From Microvirga flocculans ATCC BAA-817 (GTDB lineage Bacteria; Pseudomonadota; Alphaproteobacteria; Rhizobiales; Beijerinckiaceae), in contig NZ_JAEA01000003.1 in the NCBI RefSeq assembly GCF_000518665.1, positions 1 through 64,000 of the forward strand: a stretch of 64,000 bases of DNA, in the 5' to 3' direction. The notes under the pieces are model-generated. The model searched no databases and was not told the origin of the DNA. It saw only the letters and a list, made by a program, of their open reading frames with translations. Every line of letters begins with the position of its first letter. The stretch's first letter is position 1. A program made the position numbers and the translations under genes. This document shows, one piece after another, positions 16,790 to 24,788 of this stretch.

Positions 16790-17497
16790 ATGTCGGACAA
16801 TCAGGTTAGCGTGCCGGAGTTGGAGTTTGCCGACCGGACGCCCATCCCGCGCAGCATCGTGGAGCATATTCAGCGGCTGATCCTGAAGGGTGGGCTCAAG
16901 GCCGGCGACCGCCTGCCCTCCCAACGAGAGCTGGCGGAGCAAATGGGCGTGAGCCGCCCTTCCCTGCGCGAGGCCCTGACCGTGCTCGAAACCATGGGGC
17001 TGGTGACGGTTCGGGCAGGGAGCGGCGTCTTCGTCGCAAAGCCTGATTCGCGCGGCCCTCTGTGGCGCTATTCCGACCGCTGCACTCCCGCCGATGTGTA
17101 CGAGGCGCGCCTTGGTCTCGAAGGCTATGCGGCGCGGCTGGCGGCGGCGAGGATCGACCAGAGCGCCGAGCTGCGCCTGACGAGCTGCACCCGCGCCATG
17201 CGCCATGCCTTCGAGACAGGCGACATCATCGGAGTCGCGGCGAAGGATGCGGAATTTCATGACCTCATCTTCGAGCTGTGCGGCAATCCCATCCTTGCGG
17301 CGATGTACCGACCGGTGCGCGAAATCCTGGTTGAGAGCCAACGCCTTCCCATGGCTCACCTCGACCGGCTGAGCGAGACAGTGCGGGAGCATGAGGTCAT
17401 CCAGGCCGGCATTCTGAACCGCAATCCCGAAGAGGCCGAAGCGGCCATGCAAGATCACATTCGGAAAGCCGCCAGCCGCTACGGCATTGCACTCTGA
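16790..17497 (+). CDS. FadR/GntR (FCD) family transcriptional regulator
   Basis: A 235-residue regulator. The N-terminal winged helix (about residues 20-85) shows the GntR pattern LPSQRELAEQMGVSRPSLREALTVLETMGLV, followed by GSGVFV in the wing. The FCD domain (about 95-225) contributes ligand binding: RLGLEGYAARLAA, the metal-type D-x-x-FH (DAEFHDLIFELCGNP) and a late histidine in EHEVIQAGI. The start at 16790 follows GGGGAGG by 4 bp. It is divergent from the amino-acid ABC / dihydropyrimidinase operon, with a TGGT-N3-ACCA palindrome between them, so it probably represses that operon until an acid intermediate appears. Confidence 0.92.
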   Translation: MSDNQVSVPELEFADRTPIPRSIVEHIQRLILKGGLKAGDRLPSQRELAEQMGVSRPSLREALTVLETMGLVTVRAGSGVFVAKPDSRGPLWRYSDRCTPADVYEARLGLEGYAARLAAARIDQSAELRLTSCTRAMRHAFETGDIIGVAAKDAEFHDLIFELCGNPILAAMYRPVREILVESQRLPMAHLDRLSETVREHEVIQAGILNRNPEEAEAAMQDHIRKAASRYGIAL

Positions 17498-17787
17498 AGA
17501 TCGGAAGGAACATGGCGCCGTATCGGCGCAAGCCGGCTCGGTTGCAGCCTCCTGCAAACCGCATGAAGATCCCTAGGATACGGAAGCTTTCTTCAAGCGG
17601 CCGTCGCAGCCATGCTACTTCGTCGCACAGCGGATACCGATGGACGGAGATCGAGGACGGTTCGACTTCCCGAGCAGGACATACCCCTCGATGGACCGCA
17701 TCGGCCCTGTGCGACAGGGATGTTCAGCAATACGGAGCGCTTCGCCCAAATCGGGAAAAAGCTTCGGCTTCAGTTGTTTAGGATGGA
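17498..17787. other. Intergenic stretch with no recognised gene
   Basis: About 290 bp between the FadR-type regulator and tRNA-Gln. Several short open frames cross it, but none has a ribosome site or a protein-like composition. I see no terminator hairpin or repeat that I can support. Confidence 0.5.
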
Positions 17788-17862
17788 TGGCTGGGGCGCC
17801 AGGATTCGAACCTGGGAATGGCGGTACCAAAAACCGCTGCCTTACCGCTTGGCGACGCCCCA
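17788..17862 (-). tRNA. tRNA-Gln (UUG)
   Basis: The reverse strand folds as a standard cloverleaf. The acceptor TGGGGCG pairs with CGCCCCA, the D arm reads GCC-AAGCGGTAA-GGC, and the anticodon stem GCGGT/ACCGC encloses the loop TTTTGGT with anticodon TTG. The T arm is CCAGG-TTCGAAT-CCTGG. Discriminator G and an encoded CCA end the gene at 17788. A divergent tRNA-Pro gene lies about 150 bp away. Confidence 0.95.
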
Positions 17863-18010
17863 ATGGTGTGGGCCTACATAATTGGCGAGATCGCGGCTGG
17901 CAACAGGGTTTTGCTCAGGAACGGATATCTTCAAAAAGGCTCAATTCTCCCCTTGCCGCAACCCCACCCCGCAGCTATAAGACCGGCCTCCCGGGAATTT
18001 CCTAGGTCGT

Positions 18011-18087
18011 CGGAGTGTAGCGCAGTCTGGTAGCGCACCACGTTCGGGACGTGGGGGTCGTAGGTTCAAATCCTATCACTCCGACCA
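18011..18087 (+). tRNA. tRNA-Pro (CGG)
   Basis: A 77-nt cloverleaf. The acceptor CGGAGTG pairs with CACTCCG, the D arm contains AGTCTGGTAGCGC, and the anticodon stem CCACG/CGTGG encloses TTCGGGA with anticodon CGG. The T loop is TTCAAAT, with discriminator A and an encoded CCA. No integrase or attachment-site repeat is visible at its 3' end. Confidence 0.95.
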
Positions 18088-18188
18088 CTCTTCCACCACC
18101 GCGATGGTTAGACAGCGCTCGCAACGAGCCGGATGGGCTGAGGCCCCTCATCGCGTATCACCTCGATCCGCCTCGCCTTCTCTATGAT

Positions 18189-18512
18189 TCAGTGGGTCGA
18201 GAAGCGGCCGTCTTCCCGATAGGTTCCGTACTGAAATGCCTGAGCCGAGGGCGCATCGGGCGGCGGTGACTTCGACATGTCCTGAAGCGGGACTTCATTG
18301 GCCTGGGGCATGTAGCGGGGGCGGAAGCGGAGATCGACGAGGCTTCGCAATTCCGGAGCGGCCAGATCCAGCACCTTCGCATCGCGCCAGCGGCGATGCA
18401 GCCTGGGCTTGCCCGTCAGACGCCCCCAGAAACCTGCCACCTCCTCCTCGACCTGCAGCACGATCCGTCCGGTCCATGTCTTGCGAAGATTGAAGCGTCC
18501 CGTCAGAGCCAT
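18189..18512 (-). CDS. Hypothetical protein, 107 residues
   Basis: A basic, tryptophan-rich soluble protein starting MALTGRFNLRKTWTGRIVLQVEEE. The middle has GRLTGKPRLHRRWRDAKVLDLAAPELRSLVDLRF and the tail is proline-rich and polar. I recognise no named domain. The start at 18512 has GAGGAG 7 bp upstream, and the composition is protein-like, unlike the competing frames on the other strand. An upstream in-frame ATG at 18539 would add nine residues. It resembles small conserved proteins of this bacterial group only in general character. No operon partner is evident. Confidence 0.6.
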   Translation of the reverse strand: MALTGRFNLRKTWTGRIVLQVEEEVAGFWGRLTGKPRLHRRWRDAKVLDLAAPELRSLVDLRFRPRYMPQANEVPLQDMSKSPPPDAPSAQAFQYGTYREDGRFSTH

Positions 18513-18917
18513 TGCGCGCTCCTCAAACCGACCGACCATCGTCGAAAGCCGAGAGCCGAAGTTGCTGCTGATGGAAGCATCAAGCCCATCGATTCCAGGT
18601 CTCGGCGCCCGATCGAATCCATTCCTCGAGCCAATGCCTGTGCGAGCCGAGGGTTCCGGCCAGTCCGCACAGCGATGCGTGCTGAGGGCGCAACGTGGTC
18701 ATGGAACGGCTTGAAGCCCGCCATGGGGCATGAGCGTTCGCCAAAGCTCGCGGCAGTGAGACAAATCGGAGGCAGAGAGCAAGGTAAGCAATTCGTGACC
18801 GGAAGGAGCGTGTCAGGCCCTGGGAAGAATGCTCATGCGCCTGTAACTGGGCTCTTCTCAACGGCGAGCCGCGCCTTGCCGCCCGCCTCCCTCTTTTCAA
18901 CCATGCTGGAGCCTTTG
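18513..18917. other. 405-bp intergenic stretch without a supported gene
   Basis: This lies between the 107-residue hypothetical protein and the DoxX gene. Open frames here lack ribosome sites and look like chance frames in GC-rich DNA. I found no tRNA, clear terminator, repeat or GGAAC-N16-CGTT promoter. Confidence 0.5.
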
Positions 18918-19325
18918 ATGAATACCACTCAGCTCGAAACCGTCTGGGCACCCCGCCTGCTCAGCGTCCTGCGGATCGTGGCCGCCCTCATCTTCATGGC
19001 GCACGGCACACAGAAGCTGCTCGGGTTCCCGGCATCCCCCAATCCGGGACCGGCTGCCTTGAGTCTGCCCTGGATCGCAGGCGTACTCGAACTGGTCGGC
19101 GGGGCGCTGCTGATCCCTGGATTGTTCACCCGGCCCGTGGCCTTCGTCCTCTCAGGCCTGATGGCGTTCGCTTATTGGATCGCCCATGCGCCGCGCAGCT
19201 TCTATCCGGTGCTGAACGGCGGCGACGCAGCAATTCTCTACTGCTTCGTCTTCCTCTTCATTGCGGCGGCAGGCGGCGGCGCATGGAGCCTCGACCGTTT
19301 GCTCAACAAGAGCCGCACGGCCTAA
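18918..19325 (+). CDS. DoxX family membrane protein
   Basis: A 135-residue protein with four predicted membrane helices. The family features are RIVAALIFMAHGTQKLLGFP near the N-terminus and LSLPWIAGVLELVGGALLIPGLFTRPVAFVL in the middle. DoxX proteins are small inner-membrane proteins of poorly defined function, some tied to redox or thiol stress. The ATG at 18918 follows GGAG by 7 bp. The long upstream open frame is not part of the gene. It is distinct in sequence from the second DoxX protein at 24789-25256. Confidence 0.88.
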   Translation: MNTTQLETVWAPRLLSVLRIVAALIFMAHGTQKLLGFPASPNPGPAALSLPWIAGVLELVGGALLIPGLFTRPVAFVLSGLMAFAYWIAHAPRSFYPVLNGGDAAILYCFVFLFIAAAGGGAWSLDRLLNKSRTA

Positions 19326-19391
19326 ATCGGCTCAAGCAGGACGAAGGTTGAGCGAGAGGCTATCCCCGGTCTCCCGCTCGCCCTATGCCAT

Positions 19392-20075
19392 TTACTCCCT
19401 GGTGCCGGAGGGCCTGCGGAGGCGCTCGTCCTCCAACTCCACGTGGAGGGTGTGATCCTTCTCGTCCTCATCGAGGGGAACCGGCATGAGATCCGTCGTG
19501 AGGCCCGTGGTGGTCGAGGCGGCTGCGCCGATGGGCGGCGCCGGAGCTTCGTCCTCCATCCTCGCCTCTTCGCCAGGTTCGACCTCGCCCTCGTCGTCGA
19601 GAATCCCCACCACCCTGTCCATCTGCGTCTCGTCGGCCTTCACGGTGACGAGGGCGCCGCCGCGGCGCACGCCCTCCGCATAGGTCTGCGCCTCCTCATG
19701 GCTGAGGCCAGCATCCACCAATGCGCCCGCAAGACCGCCGACGGCGGCGCCCGCACCGGCGCCGACGAGCGTCGACACGATCCATCCCGCCGCGATCACA
19801 GGCCCGAATCCGGGGATGGCCACCGTGCCGAGACCGGCCAAAAGACCCGCCCCTGCTCCGGCGACGGTTCCCGCAGCCGCCGTGGCGCCCGCGAAGGGAT
19901 GCGAAGTCCCGTCCCGCTCGAAGGAGTGCGCGGCGTGATGCGTATAGGCATCGTTGAAGTTGTTGGAGACGAGGCTGATCTCGAAATTCGGGATATGGGC
20001 CGCCTCGAGCCGCTGCACGGCCCGCGCAGCTTCATCATAGGTATCGAAGAAGGCGGTGATCCTACGCTCGGCCAT
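19392..20075 (-). CDS. YflT-type general stress domain protein with glycine-zipper region
   Basis: A 227-residue protein. Residues 1-45 (MAERRITAFFDTYDEAARAV, continuing to NFEISLVSNN) match the YflT/general-stress-17M fold. A central Gly/Ala-rich membrane-inserting stretch (about 70-130, with GAGAGLLAGLGTVAIPGFGPVIAAG and GAGAGAAVGGLAGALVDAG) follows, then a second short alpha/beta element and an acidic, disordered tail. The ATG at 20075 has GGGAGAG just upstream. A sequence close to the EcfG promoter consensus (GGAAC-N16-CATT) lies 31-55 bp upstream, which fits a general stress role. The exact function is unknown. Confidence 0.85.
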   Translation of the reverse strand: MAERRITAFFDTYDEAARAVQRLEAAHIPNFEISLVSNNFNDAYTHHAAHSFERDGTSHPFAGATAAAGTVAGAGAGLLAGLGTVAIPGFGPVIAAGWIVSTLVGAGAGAAVGGLAGALVDAGLSHEEAQTYAEGVRRGGALVTVKADETQMDRVVGILDDEGEVEPGEEARMEDEAPAPPIGAAASTTTGLTTDLMPVPLDEDEKDHTLHVELEDERLRRPSGTRE

Positions 20076-20105
20076 AAAGCTCTCCCATTGTCCCTCGTTC
20101 AGGCT

Positions 20106-20130
20106 AATGAGTGGCCTGGCGTGCGGTTCC
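20106..20130 (-). promoter_or_regulatory. Near-consensus EcfG promoter for the YflT-type stress gene
   Basis: On the minus strand GGAAC (20130-20126), a 16-bp spacer and CATT (20109-20106) match the alphaproteobacterial general-stress consensus GGAAC-N16/17-CGTT with one mismatch. It is 31 bp upstream of the start codon of a stress-domain protein. Consensus from established knowledge; use is inferred. Confidence 0.45.
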
Positions 20131-20222
20131 CTGCGCGGCCATGCCGCCTTTCGAAGCACCGGACTTCTTGATAGGTTGCAACAAAAGGTGCCCGGATAAG
20201 GGTGATTTGGGGGCTTCCCATC

Positions 20223-20513
20223 ATGCGACATATCCATCTCGACGATGGCTTGAGGCTGCGCTTTCCCGGCCGCAGCGAGGATTTCGATCAGGGTGTCGAG
20301 ATCGGCATGGTTGCCGTTCTCATGGACCAGGGGACGCCGGAGTTCTCCCGCTGGATCGCCCGCTCGAACCTCAGTCAGGTGCAGGCCATCGCCAAGCAGA
20401 TGGGCTACCGCGTCGAGGAAGGCAACGGCGACGAGGAATGGGTGGAGATCGCCTTCCTTCATGGCACCGTCAAGGCCAGGCCCAAGCTCAGGCTGGTGCA
20501 TTCGGCGGGCTGA
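20223..20513 (+). CDS. Conserved hypothetical protein, 96 residues
   Basis: A small soluble protein starting MRHIHLDDGLRLRFPGRSEDFDQGVEIGMVAVLMDQG and ending ARPKLRLVHSAG. The sequence looks like a compact alpha/beta domain with alternating charged and hydrophobic residues and no signal peptide or membrane helix. I do not recognise its family. The ATG at 20223 is preceded by a purine-rich GGGTGATTTGGGGG region; an upstream in-frame ATG at 20202 is also possible. It is convergent with bioY, and a hairpin lies between the two. Confidence 0.72.
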   Translation: MRHIHLDDGLRLRFPGRSEDFDQGVEIGMVAVLMDQGTPEFSRWIARSNLSQVQAIAKQMGYRVEEGNGDEEWVEIAFLHGTVKARPKLRLVHSAG

Positions 20514-20551
20514 ACCGCCCTCTTTCCGAGCCTCTCGAAACCGCTCTTCCC

Positions 20552-20581
20552 AAAAAGAAGAAGCCGCCCGAAGGCGGCTTC
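20552..20581 (-). terminator. Rho-independent terminator of bioY
   Basis: A perfect 9-bp stem (GAAGCCGCC at 20560-20568 with GGCGGCTTC at 20573-20581) and a four-base loop. On the minus strand it is followed by a T run (20556-20552), so it terminates bioY. It could also stop the convergent hypothetical gene on the plus strand. Confidence 0.8.
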
Positions 20582-20609
20582 CGAAGATCGTCCATCAGGC
20601 AGAGGCCGA

Positions 20610-21218
20610 TCAGGCCTTGCCGCCGCGACGGGTCACGGACCAGGCGGCCTGCATCAGGGCGACGGCCAGACCGGTCTTGACGATGGTCGCTGCCACGAAC
20701 GGAGCGGCGCCGACGGTCCAGGCCTTGGCGAAGGGCATCACGAGAGAGAGCTGCGCCAGGCCGAAGGCGAAGATCACCGCATGGCCGATGCTCATCATCA
20801 CGATGACGCGCAGGAGCGAGCGATCCCAGCCGCGCTCGGCCATGAAGCCCATCACGAGGGCGGCCGCCACGAAGCCGAAGAGGAAGCCGCCGGTGGGGCC
20901 CATCAGGTAGCCGAGGCCGGCGGTCGGGCCTGCGAAGACGGGCATGCCCATGGCGCCCTCCGCGAGATAGAGAGCCACGGTCGCGCCGCCGAGACGCCAG
21001 CCGTAGGATGCACCGATCATGAGCACGACCAGGGTCTGAAGCGTCATGGGCACGTAAGGCAGCGGTACCTGGACCTTGGCGGAAACGGTGAGGAGCGCCG
21101 TGCCGACAGCCATCAGGACGATGGCGCGCAGGGCGGCGAAGCGGGCATCCTCCCGGGAGGGCCAGAGGAGGCCGACGAGGGTCGAAGAGGTGGACAGCGA
21201 AGGGGCGCTGGTCGACAT
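20610..21218 (-). CDS. bioY: Biotin transporter substrate-binding subunit BioY
   Basis: A 202-residue integral membrane protein with about six helices. The BioY signatures are visible: KVQVPLPYVPMTLQTLVVLMIGASYGWRLGG (about 48-78), the YLAEGAMGMPVFA element and GPTGGFLFGF. BioY captures biotin as the S component of an ECF transporter; solitary BioY can also work alone. No bioM or bioN gene is next to it. An N-terminal extension of about 25 residues precedes the first helix. I looked for a BioR-type palindrome upstream and found only a partial TTATAGG, so regulation is unclear. A good terminator follows the gene. Confidence 0.93.
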   Translation of the reverse strand: MSTSAPSLSTSSTLVGLLWPSREDARFAALRAIVLMAVGTALLTVSAKVQVPLPYVPMTLQTLVVLMIGASYGWRLGGATVALYLAEGAMGMPVFAGPTAGLGYLMGPTGGFLFGFVAAALVMGFMAERGWDRSLLRVIVMMSIGHAVIFAFGLAQLSLVMPFAKAWTVGAAPFVAATIVKTGLAVALMQAAWSVTRRGGKA

Positions 21219-21430
21219 GAATGGATCTCCAGATCATTCCGCCATTCGCAAGGCGGCTCTTGAAGCCTTATAGGGGTGTCGGGCCCGTGCCTCAAGCCGC
21301 GGCCTTGCGCATTCCCAGGGACTGTGGACACGCTTTAGTTCAAGACGGAAGCCGAGGAAAAGTCCTGCGGGCGGGTTGCGGTTCGCGGCCAGGAGCCAGA
21401 TCTCTTGGACGGCGTTTTCAAGGATTCCCC

Positions 21431-22342
21431 ATGGCAGACGATCTCAGCTTCGACATCCGCCCCCCGGCCCGATCGGGCGAGTGCCTGCGCGTGAGTCCCC
21501 TGGTCCGCCGAATCGTCGCCAGCAATCCGGGGCCCATCACGTTCACGGGCACGTGCAGCTACATCGTCGGCTCGGGGAACGTCGCCATCATCGACCCCGG
21601 CCCCGACGCGCCCGGCCATATCGAGGCTCTTCTCGATGCGGTGCGCGGGGAGACGGTGACCCATATCCTCGTCACCCACACGCATAAGGACCATTCCCCC
21701 GCAGCCGCCGCCATCAAGTCCGCGACGGGAGCCACCATCGTCGGCTGCGCGCCGCATCACAGCGCCCGCCCGCTCTTCTCCGGCGAGATCAACACCTTGG
21801 AGGCCAGTTCCGACAGGGATTACGCGCCCGACCTGGAGCTGACCGAGGGCGACGCCGTCGAGGGGCCCGGTTGGACGCTGGAGGCCCTGGCGACGCCCGG
21901 CCACATGGCCAACCATCTCGCCTTCTCGCTGCGCGAGGAGAAGGCGCTGTTCTCCGGCGATCACGTGATGGCCTGGTCCACCACCGTCGTCGCGCCGCCG
22001 GACGGATCCATGAGCGCGTTCATGGCCTCCCTCGACAAGCTGAAGGGCCGCGAGGAAACCCTCTACTGGCCGGGACATGGCGGACCGGTGCAGGAGCCGC
22101 AGCGCTTCGTGCGGGCGCTTGCCCATCACCGCCGCCAGCGGGAGGCTTCGATCCTCAACCGCCTGAGGGAAGGCGACCGGACGATTCCGGAGATCGTCGC
22201 CGCGATCTACCAGGGGCTCAACCCGGCCCTGGTCGGCGCCGCGGGCCTGTCGGTCTTCGCCCATCTCGAGGATCTGGTCGCCAGGGGAGAAGCGGCGGTC
22301 GAGGGTCTGCCCTCCCTCGACAGCGAGTATCGCCCCGCCTGA
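21431..22342 (+). CDS. Metallo-beta-lactamase-fold hydrolase (LACTB2/RNase-like)
   Basis: A 303-residue MBL-fold enzyme. The metal motif THTHKDHS lies near residues 86-93, a second histidine follows in TPGHMANHLAF, Asp in LFSGDHVM, and the last histidine in YWPGHGGP. A C-terminal winged-helix-like tail (about 235-290, IVAAIYQGLNPALVGAAGLSVFAHLEDLVARG) matches LACTB2-type proteins, which cleave RNA or thioesters. It is cytoplasmic. The start at 21431 is fixed by homology to the N-terminal SPLVRRIVASNPGPITFTGTCSYIVG. A longer open frame upstream is not supported. The substrate is unknown. Confidence 0.88.
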   Translation: MADDLSFDIRPPARSGECLRVSPLVRRIVASNPGPITFTGTCSYIVGSGNVAIIDPGPDAPGHIEALLDAVRGETVTHILVTHTHKDHSPAAAAIKSATGATIVGCAPHHSARPLFSGEINTLEASSDRDYAPDLELTEGDAVEGPGWTLEALATPGHMANHLAFSLREEKALFSGDHVMAWSTTVVAPPDGSMSAFMASLDKLKGREETLYWPGHGGPVQEPQRFVRALAHHRRQREASILNRLREGDRTIPEIVAAIYQGLNPALVGAAGLSVFAHLEDLVARGEAAVEGLPSLDSEYRPA

Positions 22343-22351
22343 CGATCCCTG

Positions 22352-23131
22352 TCAGCGCACGGCGATCGCCAGGGTCGAGGCTTCTTCGAGGAAATCGCGG
22401 ACGCGGTCCGCGTTGCCGCCCAAGTCATGGCCGCCGTAGCGGGAGGCCGAGCGGATGTCGATGCGCGTGCCGTCGGCGCGCGGACGAACCCGCACCGTGA
22501 TGTCGTAAGGCATCTTCAGAACGAGGGAGCGGTCGATGGCCTCCAGCCGCCCCTGGCCGGAGCGGCCGCCCGGAGGCACGGCCTCGATCACCTGCCAGCC
22601 GAGATTCTCCGCCGCTTTGCGGACGATTCCGAAAGCCTCTTCCGGGCCGATATCGAGCGTGAGCGGTGCGATCTGCACATAGGATGCCCGCTGCATCTCC
22701 CGCGCCTCCGGCGGAGCCTCGGGCGGAACATGCCCGTCGCGCGCCTGGAGCGCGGCGCGGGAGCGCGAAAAGGCCGGCGGATCGTCCGTATCGGTGCTCA
22801 CATCGCTGATCGGCGGCAAGGTGACCGCCTTGAGCGCCATGTAGCCTGGATAGGCGAGAACCAGCGCCGCGACGAGCAATCCCTTGATGGCGCTACCGAG
22901 GCCGCGCCGCCCCTCCTGCCAGATGCGCACGAAGCCGATGAAGGACAGTCCCACCGCCAGAAGCGCAATCGCGATTCCGGCACCCAGCGCGATGAACCCG
23001 GATTGAAAGTCGATCCGGCCGAAGCGGATCAGCAGCGTCGCCAGGAGCGTCACGACGAGCGCGAACCATGCCAGCGTGGGAGACCACTTCGCCGGACGCG
23101 AGAACGGTTCTTCGATAATGAGACGGCGCAT
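22352..23131 (-). CDS. DUF1499 domain membrane protein
   Basis: A 259-residue protein. The N-terminal third carries three or four hydrophobic helices (about 18-115). The rest is the soluble DUF1499 domain (about 125-255), recognisable by DDPPAFSRSR, the LGWQVIEAVPP region and GTRIDIRSASRYGGHDLGGNADRVRDFL. The function is unknown; members are common in Hyphomicrobiales. Its ATG overlaps the stop codon (TGATG) of an M48 protease remnant on the same strand, so it was once the second gene of an operon whose first gene is now truncated. Confidence 0.88.
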   Translation of the reverse strand: MRRLIIEEPFSRPAKWSPTLAWFALVVTLLATLLIRFGRIDFQSGFIALGAGIAIALLAVGLSFIGFVRIWQEGRRGLGSAIKGLLVAALVLAYPGYMALKAVTLPPISDVSTDTDDPPAFSRSRAALQARDGHVPPEAPPEAREMQRASYVQIAPLTLDIGPEEAFGIVRKAAENLGWQVIEAVPPGGRSGQGRLEAIDRSLVLKMPYDITVRVRPRADGTRIDIRSASRYGGHDLGGNADRVRDFLEEASTLAIAVR

Positions 23132-23280
23132 CAGGAGGTCTTACAAATCTCTTTGAGCGCGCGCCACTCCTCTTGATCGAGAAGCGGTTGGCCCCGGCGG
23201 GACGGCACCTGTTTTTCCAAAGCTTTCAACCGTTGCTCGGTGACGGGGTGGGTGGAGAGAAAAGCCGGAACGCTGAAATC
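23131..23280 (-). pseudogene. C-terminal remnant of an M48 family metalloprotease gene
   Basis: Translation of the minus strand gives DFSVPAFLSTHPVTEQRLKA, then LEKQVPSRRGQPLLDQEEWR and ALKEICKTS before a stop. STHPxTxxR-x3-L is the conserved C-terminal motif of M48 (HtpX/BepA-like) proteases. The catalytic HExxH part is absent. Upstream of about 23280 the frame stays open, but similarity is lost (low-complexity PPGRTGG-like residues), there is no ATG, and the divergent MarR gene occupies the place of the missing 5' end. The stop overlaps the DUF1499 start. A 5' deletion, probably together with arrival of the MarR-patatin pair, is the simplest reading. Confidence 0.72.
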
Positions 23281-23393
23281 GTTCCCATCGTCCGCCGCTG
23301 CTTGAACGGAACACCCTCCTGTCCTTCCGGGAGGGGTGACGGCGTCAACGGTTCCGCTGTAAACTGTTCGTCCTGTATCAGGAGCTTGAGTCC

Positions 23394-23882
23394 TTGACGT
23401 CCACCTCCCCCGCCCGCGCCCAGATCGAGACCGTCGATCCGCTGCGGATCTGGTTCCGCTTCATCCGCCTGAACCGCCGCGCGACCAATGCAGTCGCCAT
23501 GGAGCTGAAGGTGCTGGGGCTGTCGATTCCCCAGTTCGACCTGCTCTCCACCCTGACCGAGCGTGAGGGCATGAGCCAGCAGGAGCTGGCCGAGCGGCTC
23601 TATGTGACCAAGGGCAACGTGTCCGGGCTTCTCGACCGTATGGTCGAGGCGGGTCTCGTGGAGCGGCGCTCGATTCCGGGCGACCGGCGCTCCAACGCCC
23701 TCTACCTGACCGAGAAAGGGCGCGACCTCGCCGACCAGGGCATAGCGGCGCAGCGCGCCTATGTCATGCGGACGCTCGGCACGCTTCCGGTCCAGGATCT
23801 GGCCGATCTGGAACGCATCGTTCTGGCGTGGCGCGAGCGCGCGCGCGCCGAGGAGGATTCGCCGTCCGCCCAGACTCGATAG
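23394..23882 (+). CDS. MarR family transcriptional regulator
   Basis: A 162-residue winged-helix protein. The DNA-binding core is GLSIPQFDLLSTLTEREGMSQQELAERL, then TKGNVSGLLDRMVEAGLVERR and the wing PGDRRSNALYLTEKGR, which is the MarR pattern. It binds DNA as a dimer and usually responds to phenolic or oxidative signals. The start is TTG at 23394, supported by GGAG 9 bp upstream (23381-23384). No in-frame ATG would keep the first helix. It ends 8 bp before the patatin-like gene and is probably co-transcribed with it. Confidence 0.9.
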   Translation: MTSTSPARAQIETVDPLRIWFRFIRLNRRATNAVAMELKVLGLSIPQFDLLSTLTEREGMSQQELAERLYVTKGNVSGLLDRMVEAGLVERRSIPGDRRSNALYLTEKGRDLADQGIAAQRAYVMRTLGTLPVQDLADLERIVLAWRERARAEEDSPSAQTR

Positions 23883-23890
23883 GAGCCCCG

Positions 23891-24736
23891 ATGTTCGACG
23901 CGGTCGCATTCGCAGGTGGCGGAAACCGCTGCTACTGGCAGGGCGGGTTCTGGGAAGCGGCGGCCCCGCTCCTGGGGCTCGAGCCGGAGATGGTGGTCGG
24001 CGTCAGCGCGGGCGCCTGGTCCGCCTGCTACAGCCTTCTCGGCCTCGGACGGAAGGTCAACGAGATGGTGGCGGAAGGCTGCAGCCTCGGGCGCCGCAAT
24101 TTCGAGTGGCGCGCCTGGCGCCGGGAGGGCACGCCCTGGCCGGTCTCGCTCATGTATCGCAGCCTGATCGAGGCCATCATCGACGAGAAGGCCCTGGAGC
24201 GCCTCCGGCAGGGGCCGAGCATCCTGATCGGGCTCGCCCGCAAGCCACGCCGCCTGCCCCTGTCGCTCGCCATTCCGCTGGGCATCGCGACCTATCAGAT
24301 TGAGAAGAAATGGCGCGCGCCCGTGCACCCGAAGGGCGGACGCGCCCTGGGCTTCCGGCCCGAATTCGTGCGCGTGCAGGATCTCTCCTCCCCAGATGAG
24401 GTTTCGGCGGCGCTCATGGCCAGCGCCAGCGTGCCCCCGTTCATGCCGGTCGGGCGCATCGGCGGCATGGCGGCGCTCGATGGCGGACTCGTCGACAACG
24501 TGCCGACGGAGCCCCTGCTACCGGTGGAGGCGCAGGGCGGCCGGACGCTCGTGATCCTCTCGCGCCTCTATCGCGCCTTCCCCGCAGTGAAGGGGCGCAC
24601 CTACATCCAGCCCTCCGAACCCGTCCCCATCGGGCAGTTCGACATCACCAATCCCGACGGGATCCGGAAGGCCTACGAGATGGGCCTCAGGGACGGCGAA
24701 GCCTTCGCCCGGCGTGCGGGCGCGCACAGCCCTTAG
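23891..24736 (+). CDS. Patatin-like phospholipase family protein
   Basis: A 281-residue protein of the patatin fold. It has the oxyanion-hole motif GGGNRCYW at residues 9-16, the nucleophile elbow GVSAG (about 38-42, serine in the middle) and the catalytic aspartate in DGGLVDN (about 197-203). Patatins hydrolyse acyl esters of lipids. The start ATG at 23891 follows AGGAG by 5 bp. It is cytoplasmic or membrane-peripheral: no signal peptide is seen. It is co-directional with a MarR regulator 8 bp upstream, which probably controls it. Confidence 0.9.
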   Translation: MFDAVAFAGGGNRCYWQGGFWEAAAPLLGLEPEMVVGVSAGAWSACYSLLGLGRKVNEMVAEGCSLGRRNFEWRAWRREGTPWPVSLMYRSLIEAIIDEKALERLRQGPSILIGLARKPRRLPLSLAIPLGIATYQIEKKWRAPVHPKGGRALGFRPEFVRVQDLSSPDEVSAALMASASVPPFMPVGRIGGMAALDGGLVDNVPTEPLLPVEAQGGRTLVILSRLYRAFPAVKGRTYIQPSEPVPIGQFDITNPDGIRKAYEMGLRDGEAFARRAGAHSP

Positions 24737-24788
24737 GAAAGCTTGGCCATAGAAGCTCCTCCCGTAACGTCAACCTTAAGGAGCTTTC

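Noticed and set aside
17788..18087. tRNA genes as attachment sites of an integrated element
   Set aside because: No integrase gene, no duplicated tRNA 3' end and no change in gene type were found nearby.
21219..21430. A possible BioR site or biotin-related control element upstream of bioY
   Set aside because: Only a partial TTATAGG is present, not the TTATMKATAA palindrome. I do not claim a regulator.
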